Part shown: piece by piece, positions 24,568 to 33,589 of the stretch
Layout: each line of letters opens with the position of its first letter
Numbering within the stretch: position 1 is the first letter of the stretch
From: Paenibacillus sp. FSL H3-0469
Lineage (GTDB): Bacteria > Bacillota > Bacilli > Paenibacillales > Paenibacillaceae
DNA: 64,000 nucleotides
Direction of reading: 5' to 3'
Assembly: GCF_038051945.1 (NCBI RefSeq)
Contig: NZ_CP150302.1
Coordinates: 4,712,001-4,776,000, forward strand
Position numbers and translations under genes: made by a program
Notes under the pieces: generated by a model
What the model was told of the DNA's origin: nothing
The model's input: the letters and a program-made list of their open reading frames with translations, nothing else
Databases searched by the model: none

Positions 24568-27354
24568 TTGAGTACACAGAACATTGGAGTGCCGTTAGAG
24601 GGTTTTGCAGAATTTAGCCGGACGGTAGCCGCAGAAGGTGCGGTACTGCTGAAGAATGAGGGACAGGTGCTTCCGCTGGGTAACGGTGAGAGCGTTGCTG
24701 TTTTTGGCAGAATACAGGTGAATTATTACCGCAGCGGTACTGGATCGGGCGGTAGCGTTCACGTTGCATATACGACGAATCTGCTGGATGGACTGCGCAG
24801 CAAGAAGAACATTAGCGTGAATGAAGAACTGGCTGCAGCCTACGAGGCCTGGATCGGGCTTAACCCGTTCGATGACGGCGGCAAGGTATGGGCTGCGGAG
24901 CCGTGGAACCAGAAGGAAATGCCGCTTACGGACGAGCTGGTGAAGCAGGCACGAAGCCAGTCAGCCAAAGCGGTTGTGGTGATTGGACGTACGGCGGGCG
25001 AGGATCAGGATAATGCCGACACCGCAGGCAGCTACCGGCTGACGGAAGATGAGAAGGCGATGCTGGTCTCGGTTACGGCTTATTTTGAACAGACAGTTGT
25101 GGTACTCAATGTGTCCAATATCATGGATATGAGCTGGGTAAATGACGCTGCTTATGTGAATCCTATCTCTGCTGTGATCTATTCCTGGCATGGCGGCATG
25201 GAGGGCGGTCACGCGATTGCTGATGTTCTGGCCGGAGAGGTTACGCCAAGCGGCAAGCTGACGGATACCATTGCCTATTCCATTGACGATTATCCGTCGA
25301 CCCGCAACTACGGCAATGAATTCAAGAACCTGTACGAGGAAGATATCTATGTAGGCTACCGTTATTTCGAGACCTTCTGCCCTGATAAGGTTCAGTATGA
25401 ATTCGGCTACGGGATCTCGTACACGACCTTTAAGCTGGAGCCGGGGGAAGCGAAGCTGGTAAACCAGGCGGGTGAGCCGCAGATCGAAGTCGGCGTCACT
25501 GTAACGAATACGGGAGCCGTATATGCTGGTAAAGAAGTCGTGCAGGTGTATTACGAAGCGCCGCAGGGACAGCTGGGCCAACCGGCCAAAGCGCTGGCAG
25601 CCTTCGCTAAGACCAAGCTGCTGGAGCCTGGTGAGTCTCAGCGCCTTACCGTGAGCTTCCCGCTCCATTCCATGGCTTCCTATGATGACGCCGGAGTGAC
25701 CGGGCATGCTTCCGCTTATGTGCTCGAAGCCGGTACCTACCGTTTCTATGCAGGCACCAGTGTCAAAGCGGTGTCAGCAGTGCTTCTGGACGGACAAGAA
25801 GGTTATGTGCTGGAAGAGCTTAAGGTCGTGGAACAGCTGGAAGAAGCAATGGCGCCTACTGAGAGCTTCATGCGGATGAAGCCGGGTGCCCGTAAGGCAG
25901 ACGGTTCGTATGAGCTTGTCTCGTCTGAGGTACCTACACGCAAGGTGGATCTGGCGGAGCGGATTGAACGCAATCTGCCGCAGACGCTTCCGCAGACCGG
26001 CAATCAGGGATATACTCTGAGAGATGTTCATGACGGAAAAGTCAGCATGAGCACTTTCATTGCCCAGCTAAGCGACCAAGACCTGGCGGCGATTGTCCGG
26101 GGCGAAGGAATGAGCAGCCCGCTGGTAACTCCGGGTACGGCGTCTGCGTTCGGGGGCGTCAGCGACAGTCTGTTCAGCTACGGCATTCCGGTTGCAGCTA
26201 CAGCGGACGGCCCATCCGGTATCCGTATGGACAGTGGAGCGAAGGCTACACAGGTATCGATTGGCACCCTGCTCGCCGCTACCTGGAATGCAGAGCTGGT
26301 GGAAGCACTGTATGTCATGGAAGGCCAGGAATTATTGCGTAACCAGGTGGATGCGCTGTTGGGACCGGGGCTGAATATCCGGCGCAGCCCGCTGAACGGG
26401 CGTAACTTCGAATATTTCTCCGAAGACCCGCTGATTTCGGGGATCTTCGCTGCCGCATGCACACGCGGAATTATGAAGGGCGGCTCTAATGCGACGCTGA
26501 AGCATTTTGCCTGCAACAACCAGGAGAAGCACCGCAGTAAGGTCGATGCTGTCGTATCGGAACGTGCGCTTCGTGAGATCTACCTGAAGGGCTTCGAAAT
26601 TGCAGTCAAGCAGGGCGGAGCCAATTCGATCATGACCTCCTACAACCCGGTGAACGGGCATTGGGCGGCTTCTAACTATGACCTCAACACCACGCTGCTT
26701 CGCGGCGAGTGGGGCTTCCAGGGGATCGTCATGACCGACTGGTGGGCGATCATGAATGATGTGGTGAACGGAGGACCGGCAGACCGTAAGAATACGAACT
26801 GGATGGTTCGCGCCCAGAACGATCTGTACATGGTTGTTAGTAACTATGGGGCAGAGGTTAACGCTTACGATGACAATACAATCGCATCTCTGGAGAACGG
26901 TACGCTTACCCGCGGGGAGCTTCAACGCTGCGCGATCAACATCTGTGAGTTCATTATGAAGGCTCCGGTATTCTCCAGAAAGCACGAGATTATTGAAGCG
27001 GTTGATACGTTCAAGGCTGATCCGGCTATCGGAGCTGAGCAGGTGCAGGTACTGAGCGAGAACGCACAGGTAACCCCTGCGGTGTCCGGGCCGACCTACA
27101 TTCAGGCTGACGAGGCGGGCCAGTACCGCATTATTGTCAGCATCATGTCTCCTGAGCCTGAGCTTGCACAGAGCGCCTGCAACCTGACGCTGAATGGACA
27201 AGCGGTAACCACTATTCAGACGAACGGAACGGAAGGCCGGTGGATCCGGCAGAAGCTGGTCAAGGTGGAGCTGGAAGCCGGACGGTATGAGCTGAAGCTG
27301 GACTTCGTCAAGCCCGGCCTGCAGATTGAATGGATTGAATTCAAGCAGGTATAG
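24568..27354 (+). CDS. GH3 family beta-glucosidase with swapped domain order
   Basis: A 928-residue protein in which the usual GH3 order is reversed. The N-terminal part is the alpha/beta sandwich (AAEGAVLLKNEGQVLPL at the start, then GSGGSVHVAYTTNLLDGL). It is followed by a fibronectin-III-like domain (about 320-400). The TIM-barrel domain comes after that (about 500-780), with TADGPSGIRMD, ATLKHFACNNQEKHR and the nucleophile Asp in GIVMTDWW. A beta-rich tail (about 830-928) resembles a carbohydrate-binding module. The start is TTG 24568, with AGGAGG 6-7 nt upstream; an in-frame extension lacks a ribosome site. There is no signal peptide, so it acts inside the cell. Swapped-order GH3 enzymes are known, for example in Ruminococcus and Butyrivibrio. 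It is monocistronic. Confidence 0.9.
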   Translation: MSTQNIGVPLEGFAEFSRTVAAEGAVLLKNEGQVLPLGNGESVAVFGRIQVNYYRSGTGSGGSVHVAYTTNLLDGLRSKKNISVNEELAAAYEAWIGLNPFDDGGKVWAAEPWNQKEMPLTDELVKQARSQSAKAVVVIGRTAGEDQDNADTAGSYRLTEDEKAMLVSVTAYFEQTVVVLNVSNIMDMSWVNDAAYVNPISAVIYSWHGGMEGGHAIADVLAGEVTPSGKLTDTIAYSIDDYPSTRNYGNEFKNLYEEDIYVGYRYFETFCPDKVQYEFGYGISYTTFKLEPGEAKLVNQAGEPQIEVGVTVTNTGAVYAGKEVVQVYYEAPQGQLGQPAKALAAFAKTKLLEPGESQRLTVSFPLHSMASYDDAGVTGHASAYVLEAGTYRFYAGTSVKAVSAVLLDGQEGYVLEELKVVEQLEEAMAPTESFMRMKPGARKADGSYELVSSEVPTRKVDLAERIERNLPQTLPQTGNQGYTLRDVHDGKVSMSTFIAQLSDQDLAAIVRGEGMSSPLVTPGTASAFGGVSDSLFSYGIPVAATADGPSGIRMDSGAKATQVSIGTLLAATWNAELVEALYVMEGQELLRNQVDALLGPGLNIRRSPLNGRNFEYFSEDPLISGIFAAACTRGIMKGGSNATLKHFACNNQEKHRSKVDAVVSERALREIYLKGFEIAVKQGGANSIMTSYNPVNGHWAASNYDLNTTLLRGEWGFQGIVMTDWWAIMNDVVNGGPADRKNTNWMVRAQNDLYMVVSNYGAEVNAYDDNTIASLENGTLTRGELQRCAINICEFIMKAPVFSRKHEIIEAVDTFKADPAIGAEQVQVLSENAQVTPAVSGPTYIQADEAGQYRIIVSIMSPEPELAQSACNLTLNGQAVTTIQTNGTEGRWIRQKLVKVELEAGRYELKLDFVKPGLQIEWIEFKQV

Positions 27355-27384
27355 TGTCAGCACCATTTATAGCAACAGTATTAA

Positions 27385-27409
27385 GGCACCCTCCGGGGTG
27401 TCTTTTTTT
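27385..27409 (+). terminator. Terminator of the GH3 gene
   Basis: GGCACCC/GGGTGTC stem with a short CC-rich loop followed by seven T residues, almost identical to the terminator at 12028. Confidence 0.9.
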
Positions 27410-27510
27410 GCAATATAAGAATTTACATGAGCGGCCTGATTTCGCATACCCGCAGGGCCGCCGAATAAAATAGAGATAAAACGGCTACTATGAAGGGATG
27501 GCAGGAACGT

Positions 27511-28797
27511 ATGCAAATACATGTAGTGCAGCCGGGCCAGACGCTGTATGGCATTGCGCAGGCCTACGGAACCAGCACGGATACGATAACTGAGGCGAAT
27601 CAGCTCTCTGCGCCGGGAAGGCTGGTGGCGGGGCAGGCGCTGGTAATCCCGATTGCCGGGCAATATTATTGGGTGCAGCCTGGAGACAGCTTCTATAGCA
27701 TCGCCAAGCGGTTCGGCCTGAAGGCAAGCGAGCTGGCGGAGGTGAACGGGCTGACGCTGAATCAGCCGCTGCAGGCCGGGCTCCGTCTGTACCTTCCCCC
27801 TGGACCCAGGCGGCAGGCGGAAGTGAACGCATATGTGGAGCCCCGGGGGGAGAGTGTCTCCCAGCCGCTGCAGAATGCTGCACGTGAGGCCGCTCCTGAG
27901 CTGACGTATCTCGCACCGTTCAGCTTCCGGATCAAACGGGACGGAACACTGGTGCCGCCGCCCCTGGACGGCCTCGCTTCCATTGCCGCAGAGCATCAGG
28001 TGACGCTGATGATGGTCGTGACGAATCTGGAGGATGCCCAGTTCAGCTCAGAGCTCGGGCGCATCATTCTGAACGATCAGGAGGTCCAGGACCGGCTGCT
28101 TGAGAACATCATCGCGGAAGCGAAGCGGCTGAACTTCCGGGATATCCACTTTGATCTGGAGTTTCTCCGGCCGGAAGACCGTGAGGCATACAATGCTTTT
28201 CTGCGGAAAGCGGCACAGGTCATTCACAAGGAGGGCTTTCTGCTGTCCACCGCCCTTGCCCCTAAGACCAGCGCGTCACAGGTTGGGGCCTGGTATACGG
28301 CGCATGACTACAAGGTTCACGGTGAGGTGGCCGACTTCGTCATTATTATGACGTATGAATGGGGCTACAGCGGGGGACCGGCAATGCCTGTATCGCCCAT
28401 CGGGCCTGTACGTCAGGTACTGACCTATGCAGCAAGTGAGATGACCGCCGGTAAAATCATGATGGGCCAGAATCTGTACGGTTATGATTGGACGCTGCCT
28501 TTTGTAGCAGGGGGGCAATATGCCAAAGCGCTCAGTCCGCAGGCAGCCATTGATCTGGCCAGGAACAGGAATGCAGCCATTCAGTATGACTATAGAGCCC
28601 AGGCGCCGCACTTCAATTACACCGATGACGAGGGGCGGCAGCATACGGTATGGTTTGAGGATGCCCGCTCGATTCAGGCCAAGTTCGATCTGATCAAGGA
28701 GTTAGGGCTGCGGGGCATCAGCTACTGGAAGCTGGGACTGCCTTTTCCGCAGAATTGGCTGCTGCTTACGGATAACTTCAAGGTGGTCAAAAAATAG
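27511..28797 (+). CDS. LysM-GH18 spore-cortex-lytic-type glycosyl hydrolase (SleL/YaaH-like)
   Basis: A 428-residue protein with two N-terminal LysM repeats (MQIHVVQPGQTLYGIAQAYG at 1-45 and YYWVQPGDSFYSIAKRFG at about 50-95). A linker follows, and then a GH18 barrel from about residue 125. The catalytic GH18 signature is NFRDIHFDLEFL, with Glu as the acid. FVIIMTYEWGYSGGP, GQNLYGYDW and GISYWKLG are typical of the SleL/YaaH group, which act as N-acetylglucosaminidases on spore cortex fragments. No signal peptide is present, as for YaaH, which is placed on the spore by LysM binding. The start could be seven codons upstream. Its presence supports a spore-forming organism. Confidence 0.88.
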   Translation: MQIHVVQPGQTLYGIAQAYGTSTDTITEANQLSAPGRLVAGQALVIPIAGQYYWVQPGDSFYSIAKRFGLKASELAEVNGLTLNQPLQAGLRLYLPPGPRRQAEVNAYVEPRGESVSQPLQNAAREAAPELTYLAPFSFRIKRDGTLVPPPLDGLASIAAEHQVTLMMVVTNLEDAQFSSELGRIILNDQEVQDRLLENIIAEAKRLNFRDIHFDLEFLRPEDREAYNAFLRKAAQVIHKEGFLLSTALAPKTSASQVGAWYTAHDYKVHGEVADFVIIMTYEWGYSGGPAMPVSPIGPVRQVLTYAASEMTAGKIMMGQNLYGYDWTLPFVAGGQYAKALSPQAAIDLARNRNAAIQYDYRAQAPHFNYTDDEGRQHTVWFEDARSIQAKFDLIKELGLRGISYWKLGLPFPQNWLLLTDNFKVVKK

Positions 28798-28838
28798 ACC
28801 GGAGACGCTGCGGCCAGCGGCGGCGTAAGAAGCTCCGC

Positions 28839-28885
28839 AAAAAAACGGATGTGCCCATGCGAAATGGCGGCACATCCGTTTTTTT
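28839..28885. terminator. Strong bidirectional terminator
   Basis: A perfect 17-bp inverted repeat (seven A residues, then CGGATGTGCC, and its complement) with a 13-nt loop. It has A- and T-runs on both sides and lies between two convergent genes. Confidence 0.93.
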
Positions 28886-28898
28886 GAGCATATACGTG

Positions 28899-29291
28899 TT
28901 AGCCCATTAAGCCCTTGAGCCCGCCCAGAAAAGGCCGGATGGACTTGATCATGTTGTAGCCCATCTTCATCACCGGCATCGCCTTCTGCACCATTCCGAA
29001 CATGCCCATGAACCGTCCGAGACCCCCGCCGATACCGGCCGCCCCGCCTCCTCCGCCCATCAGCGAGCCGAGTAAAGGCATGAAACTGGACACCTCTGCT
29101 CTGCGCGCAGATGAAGAGGATTTGCGTTTCGAAGGTGGCCCCTTACGCGTGCTGGGTCTGGACAGAATCACCGCCTCCTGGTTCAGGTCTGTAATCCACC
29201 CTACGTAGGAACGCCCATTATGCAAAGTGATGCAGACCGGCTGGCCTTTCAGCTGCTGTGCCCGCTTGCGGAGCTTTGTTGAATTTGCCAT
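28899..29291 (-). CDS. Small basic protein with Gly/Met-rich C-terminus, unknown function
   Basis: A 130-residue protein. Residues 1-45 look like a small beta-barrel or KOW/Sm-like segment (KLRKRAQQLKGQPVCITLHNGRSYVGWITDLNQEAVIL). A basic Ser/Lys/Arg linker follows. The C-terminal half (about 70-130) is glycine- and methionine-rich and hydrophobic (LLGSLMGGGGGAAGIGGGLGRFMGMFGM), similar in style to some spore-coat or YqfQ-like proteins. The start ATG has GAGGTGA about 9 nt upstream. I do not recognise a characterised family. It shares a bidirectional terminator with the LysM-GH18 gene. Confidence 0.7.
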   Translation of the reverse strand: MANSTKLRKRAQQLKGQPVCITLHNGRSYVGWITDLNQEAVILSRPSTRKGPPSKRKSSSSARRAEVSSFMPLLGSLMGGGGGAAGIGGGLGRFMGMFGMVQKAMPVMKMGYNMIKSIRPFLGGLKGLMG

Positions 29292-29478
29292 TCGTCATTC
29301 ACCTCACTGTTCTATTTACTTTATTTTACTCAGAACCTGGGGGGCGGCTTGTGCGGGTATGGAGTTCTGCGGATTATTTTTGAACAACCCGGGGGTGTCT
29401 TTGGGAGCGGGATAGCGTACTATTAGTAGGTAGGTGGAATTATATTACAATAGTCATTCAATAATTAGGGGGAGAAGC

Positions 29479-30111
29479 GTGCTCTTATTCAACTATCTGA
29501 GTGAGACCGCTCAAGCTGGAGCTATAAGGTACGTCCATCTTTTTATTAGTGATGATAATACTGCGCTCATTGAATATGTTGCCCGCTATCGGGCCGAGAA
29601 GGTGAACACGCACTATCACTACTCGATCGCTACGGCATCAGCGCCTGACAGCCGCCGCCACATGCACCCTGGCTTGTCCGTGCTGCCCGTCACAGAGCCT
29701 GCCTCCAGGTGGACCGGCCAGATTCTCGATCTGCACAATCAGCAATTTCAAGGCGCAATTCTCACCCCGGAGGAGATTACTGCAGAGATAGAAGACAGCA
29801 GCAATAGTGAATATGACGTTTACGCTGTCCTTAACGAGGGCCTATTCACCGGATACATAATCGTTAGAAAAAATGCGCGGACCGGCACCCTTCATCTGGA
29901 GTACCTATGTATCCGGGCAGGAGAGAGAAGCCGGGGCATAGGCAGGCAACTGATTGCCTGTCTGGCAGAGAAATACAAAGCGCTGGGTTATTCGGGTATC
30001 AGTTTGGTTGTCAGCGAGGAGAATACAGCCGCCATCCGCTTCTACGACAAGAACGGATTCACCAGGGACCGGGTCATGAGGCATATCCTTATTCGGGGCG
30101 GGATGTTCTAA
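29479..30111 (+). CDS. GNAT family N-acetyltransferase
   Basis: A 210-residue protein with a canonical C-terminal GNAT domain (about residues 75-205). The acetyl-CoA motif is LEYLCIRAGERSRGIGRQLIACLAEKY, and GISLVVSEENTAAIRFYDKNGF closes the fold. I start it at GTG 29479, directly preceded by AGGGGGAG; the frame upstream (to 29434) lacks a ribosome site. The N-terminal 70 residues are unassigned. The substrate is unknown. Confidence 0.83.
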   Translation: MLLFNYLSETAQAGAIRYVHLFISDDNTALIEYVARYRAEKVNTHYHYSIATASAPDSRRHMHPGLSVLPVTEPASRWTGQILDLHNQQFQGAILTPEEITAEIEDSSNSEYDVYAVLNEGLFTGYIIVRKNARTGTLHLEYLCIRAGERSRGIGRQLIACLAEKYKALGYSGISLVVSEENTAAIRFYDKNGFTRDRVMRHILIRGGMF

Positions 30112-30219
30112 AAATATACAAATTGTGAAGATACAAATAGGATTAAAGGCACCACAACTCAAGTCATATCTACACTCTAGGCCTCTGCTAAAATCAGCAA
30201 TGGAAGGAGGAGAACAACA

Positions 30220-31125
30220 ATGTACGAATGGAATGAGATGGTTCAGCGCATGATTGACTGGGTGGAGGAGGATCTTGCGGCTTCGCCCACCCTATTGAAA
30301 ATGTCTGAGCAGCTGGGGTATTCGCCGTATTACTGCACCAGGCAATTTCATGCGCTGACCGGGATGACGCTGCGGGATTATGTCTGGCAGCGCCGAATTG
30401 GCCGGGCGGCACTGGAGCTTAGGGACACGGAGGCGCGCATCCTGGATATTGCCGTGATGTTCGGCTTTTCCTCCCAGGAGGCGTTCACACGGGCCTTTCT
30501 CAGAGCCTTCAAGCTCACTCCCCATGCCTTCCGCAAGGCTCCACAGCCGATTCCGCTGGCCATTCGTGCCGAGGTGTTCTCTCCTTATCATTATCTGATG
30601 AGGGAGCGGGATAGAATGAGACAGGTGCATTTGCAGGAAGCGGAGATTAAGCTTGAGTGGATACCGGCGCATAAGTTTATCGGCATCCGCGATATTGGCT
30701 CTAACAACTACGGAGGATTCTGGGAGAATGGGCATGACTGCGATGAGGTCTCCGGAACTCTGGAGAGTATGTCGCACCATACACTTTCTGGCCAACTGGG
30801 CCAGACGGCAGGCTGGTTCTACCAGGACGGGTGCAAAGGCTATCTGTATGGTATCCTTGTCGCGGCTGACTACGACGGGGTGGTTCCGGAGGGCATGGAG
30901 TGCTGGGATATCCCGGAATCGGAGTATCTGGTCTTTTTTCATCCTCCCTTTGATTATTTGCAGGACAATGGGCAGGTGATGCGTATTGTTGAGGAAGTGG
31001 CCTGGAATTATGATCCTGCGGTTATGGGCTATATGTGGGACGAAGAGGAGAAACAGGATTATCAGCGGCATTTTCCGGAGGGTTACGGGTATGCGGTGCT
31101 GCGTCCGGTGCGTAAATTAGACTAA
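30220..31125 (+). CDS. AraC family regulator with GyrI-like effector domain
   Basis: A 301-residue regulator. The N-terminal AraC/XylS DNA-binding domain (about 8-108) has two helix-turn-helix units (LLKMSEQLGYSPYYCTRQFHALTG and ILDIAVMFGFSSQEAFTRAF). The C-terminal half (about 130-300) is a GyrI-like/SOUL small-molecule-binding domain (IPAHKFIGIRDIG, then WDIPESEYLVFFHPP). This architecture is that of Rob and related xenobiotic-responsive regulators. The ribosome site is GGAAGGAGG. It is convergent with the XRE-fusion gene, with a hairpin between them. The target genes are unknown. Confidence 0.9.
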   Translation: MYEWNEMVQRMIDWVEEDLAASPTLLKMSEQLGYSPYYCTRQFHALTGMTLRDYVWQRRIGRAALELRDTEARILDIAVMFGFSSQEAFTRAFLRAFKLTPHAFRKAPQPIPLAIRAEVFSPYHYLMRERDRMRQVHLQEAEIKLEWIPAHKFIGIRDIGSNNYGGFWENGHDCDEVSGTLESMSHHTLSGQLGQTAGWFYQDGCKGYLYGILVAADYDGVVPEGMECWDIPESEYLVFFHPPFDYLQDNGQVMRIVEEVAWNYDPAVMGYMWDEEEKQDYQRHFPEGYGYAVLRPVRKLD

Positions 31126-31145
31126 CTCTGAACAGTAGCAGTCTG

Positions 31146-31180
31146 GCTTAAGCAAAAGCGTCCGGCGCTTTTGCTTAAGC
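31146..31180. terminator. Perfect 15-bp hairpin between convergent genes
   Basis: GCTTAAGCAAAAGCG and its exact complement flank a 5-nt loop (TCCGG). No T-run follows on either strand, although the stem itself is T-rich on one arm. It probably limits read-through in both directions. Confidence 0.5.
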
Positions 31181-31251
31181 TGCTGCCTGTTGCACAACAA
31201 TTCTACGTCGGGCCAGACCCGGCACAAGAGTCGTTATACATCCATACTCTA

Positions 31252-33045
31252 TTAGATTAGGCTCAGAACCGTTTGTGCAAGTGTATCTCCCCGATGTTCC
31301 AGCGAAGCGATCATCGCCAGCAGCTCTGCCTGCTCTTCACGCTGCCGGGTCGTCCAACTGGCTCTGGGGGCAGCGCCGGTTGTGCGGAGAACTGTCGGGT
31401 CGGACATCTCCTTATAGTATCTATCCAGCAGACCAGCCATCTCTTCGTAGATCTCAGTCATCTCCGCTAAGGCAGCATTTTGTTGCAGATCATGCAACAG
31501 CGGCAGGGATTCACGCAGGTAAGCGGCGCCACAGCGGCGGGCATCTGCCAGGGCCATCATGCAGAAGTGATTAACGGATAACCTGCGGCTGAAGGCTGCT
31601 TCGTCCGCTGCGGCATACCATGAATAATCCAGTAGCCCTTCTCTCCATAGCTCCAGTGCTTTGTATCCTACAGAATATGTGCTGTTGTTGGCTATGGTCT
31701 CAGCCTGCATAGATTCGAGCTTAACGCGGAGCGATGCATACAGATTCTCAAGCGCAGACGGGGCTTCTGACTGATCGCCAAGGCGGAGCAACCGGTAAGG
31801 CCATTGATCCACATAGAGATACCCTTGGCTTATCCTCATATGAGCCTGGAATTCAGGATCAGCTTCAAGCTCACTGAAGGTCTCATCGTCAAAATAACTG
31901 CGGCACAGCAGCACATCCCCCTCCGCCAGATATCCTGTAATGACTCCCCACTCCGGCGCTACCCTGAGGTTAATGGCAAGGGGCAGCCTGCCTTGGTGGA
32001 TATCCTCCAGAATCGCCAGCTTCTCGGCTGTGCGCTGCTGCGGCTCTAACCGGTTGGCTTGGCGGGTGATTAGTCCATAAGCCTTGCAGGCGGGGATAGA
32101 GTAGTCATAGATGACAAGGGCATCTGCAGCGCTGTAATCCCATACCGGTTCAAAAGCCACTCGCCAGCAGGCTCCCGAATAGCCCATCACCTGCTCATAG
32201 GTGGTCTCTATGCCTCTGGCGGTAAGAGCGAGCGTCATGGCCCCTGCCCAGGAGCAATCCTGTCGCCGTCCGAAGCCCAGTCGCGGAATCCCTTCAATGA
32301 TGCATTGATCCCGGGAGGAGCGGATCTGAGAGAGATGACTACGGTCCCGGCTGTAATGAATCTGTTCGCCTTCCGCGCAGCTTACGGCATGAATACCTTC
32401 GGCATTCAGGTAGACCAGCAGCAGGTAGTCTTGACCCCCGCAGTCGATCAGACTGGGAAACAGCTCATGTGTGGCGGTGAACTGAGTCCACCGGAAATGC
32501 TCGTAATGCTTCATTTTGGCCGCAACGCTGCGGTGTGCCTGTTCATTCCCATAATGTGCAGCAATAATCTGCAGCTCATTACTGCTTGAGACATACCCGT
32601 TCGAATGGATATTTATCGTAAGCAGCTGGTCCTTCAGCACAAAGGCCGAATACATGCCGTCAGGGGTCTCGTAGGTAACAAGCAGCAGCTTCAGGCGGCT
32701 GTCATTCCATGAGTGGGGAAAGAGGTGCTCCCCGGGGATTAAGCTTAAGCGGTATGAAGCTACGAACTGGTTCACAAGCTGGGTAACATCCAGCTCCTGC
32801 TGTCCATCCGTATAGATTGCAGAGAGCACTACAAGCTCCTGGGGCAGCAGAATGCTGTCAATCGAGTGATTCAATGCGGAGGATAACAGGGGGAGGGTGG
32901 CCGTCTCCGGCAAGGACTTGCCGGTCTCCCATTTGGATACCGCCTGGGCGCTGACATGGAGTAATTCCGCTAATTGTTCCTGGGATAAGCCTTTTGTTTT
33001 GCGGAGGGTAGCAATCCGTTTGCCAACTTTTTCGCTAACGATCAT
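31252..33045 (-). CDS. XRE helix-turn-helix protein fused to a C39/BtrH-like domain
   Basis: A 597-residue protein. Residues 9-62 are a typical Cro/CI helix-turn-helix (RIATLRKTKGLSQEQLAELLHVSAQAVSKWETGKSLP). The rest is not a usual repressor tail. Around residues 255-400, a papain-like C39/BtrH-type region can be seen (RRQDCSWAGAMTLALTARGIETTYEQVMGYSGACWRVAF), with a candidate nucleophile Cys and later His-containing strands. The last 150 residues are helical. The start has AGGAG about 11 nt upstream. I infer a regulator with a built-in ligand-binding or acyl-transfer-like domain. Whether the Cys is catalytic is unknown. Confidence 0.7.
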   Translation of the reverse strand: MIVSEKVGKRIATLRKTKGLSQEQLAELLHVSAQAVSKWETGKSLPETATLPLLSSALNHSIDSILLPQELVVLSAIYTDGQQELDVTQLVNQFVASYRLSLIPGEHLFPHSWNDSRLKLLLVTYETPDGMYSAFVLKDQLLTINIHSNGYVSSSNELQIIAAHYGNEQAHRSVAAKMKHYEHFRWTQFTATHELFPSLIDCGGQDYLLLVYLNAEGIHAVSCAEGEQIHYSRDRSHLSQIRSSRDQCIIEGIPRLGFGRRQDCSWAGAMTLALTARGIETTYEQVMGYSGACWRVAFEPVWDYSAADALVIYDYSIPACKAYGLITRQANRLEPQQRTAEKLAILEDIHQGRLPLAINLRVAPEWGVITGYLAEGDVLLCRSYFDDETFSELEADPEFQAHMRISQGYLYVDQWPYRLLRLGDQSEAPSALENLYASLRVKLESMQAETIANNSTYSVGYKALELWREGLLDYSWYAAADEAAFSRRLSVNHFCMMALADARRCGAAYLRESLPLLHDLQQNAALAEMTEIYEEMAGLLDRYYKEMSDPTVLRTTGAAPRASWTTRQREEQAELLAMIASLEHRGDTLAQTVLSLI

Positions 33046-33239
33046 GTGCAGTACAACTCCTATAATGGATTCCGACGTCGTAAGTCTATTATAATATCAG
33101 CTCTAGAAATAACCCATATACTGGAGTAGGGCGCGCGGTATAACAAAATCAACCATTAGTTGAAGCAAACTGTGATGCGCCAATTAACCCTTCCCAAAGC
33201 GGATATTTTCCTCTTAAAAACAGATAAATAAAAAAAGAC

Positions 33240-33268
33240 TTGTTCTTCTGAAGAATTCATGATATATT
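33240..33268 (+). promoter_or_regulatory. Promoter of tRNA-Leu
   Basis: TTGTTC and TATATT are separated by 17 nt and end 30 nt before the mature 5' end of the tRNA. The rest of the 33046-33239 gap shows no gene. Confidence 0.6.
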
Positions 33269-33298
33269 ACTTCTTGCGTTGCATTGAATGTTTTCTTT

Positions 33299-33382
33299 GC
33301 GGTCATGGCGGAATTGGCAGACGCGCTGGCTTCAGGTGCCAGTGGTAGCAATATCGTGGAGGTTCGAGTCCTCTTGACCGCA
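33299..33382 (+). tRNA. tRNA-Leu (anticodon CAG)
   Basis: An 84-nt class II tRNA. The acceptor stem is GCGGTCA/TGACCGC with discriminator A. The anticodon stem CTGGC/GCCAG encloses loop TTCAGGT (anticodon CAG, reading CUG). There is a long variable arm and a T-loop in GGTTCGAGTCC. CCA is not encoded. CUG is common in the neighbouring genes. Confidence 0.96.
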
Positions 33383-33410
33383 TAATGGTTTTAACCGTAA
33401 TGCAAGCGAA

Positions 33411-33439
33411 GGCCCTTCTTAAATGAAGGGTCTTTTTTT
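33411..33439 (+). terminator. Terminator of tRNA-Leu
   Basis: An 8-bp stem (GGCCCTTC/GAAGGGTC with one wobble) is followed by seven T residues. Confidence 0.9.
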
Positions 33440-33589
33440 GCTGAGAAAAGAATGTATTCGAACACAATGTGCTGCCGTGAAGGTGAACGTTACAAAGCCC
33501 CTTTTCCCCACATCCAAGTGGTAGAAAGGGGGCTTCTGCATGATCGCACATGGTTCATCGCTGCTGCGAGACCATGGCCACGCGCCAGA

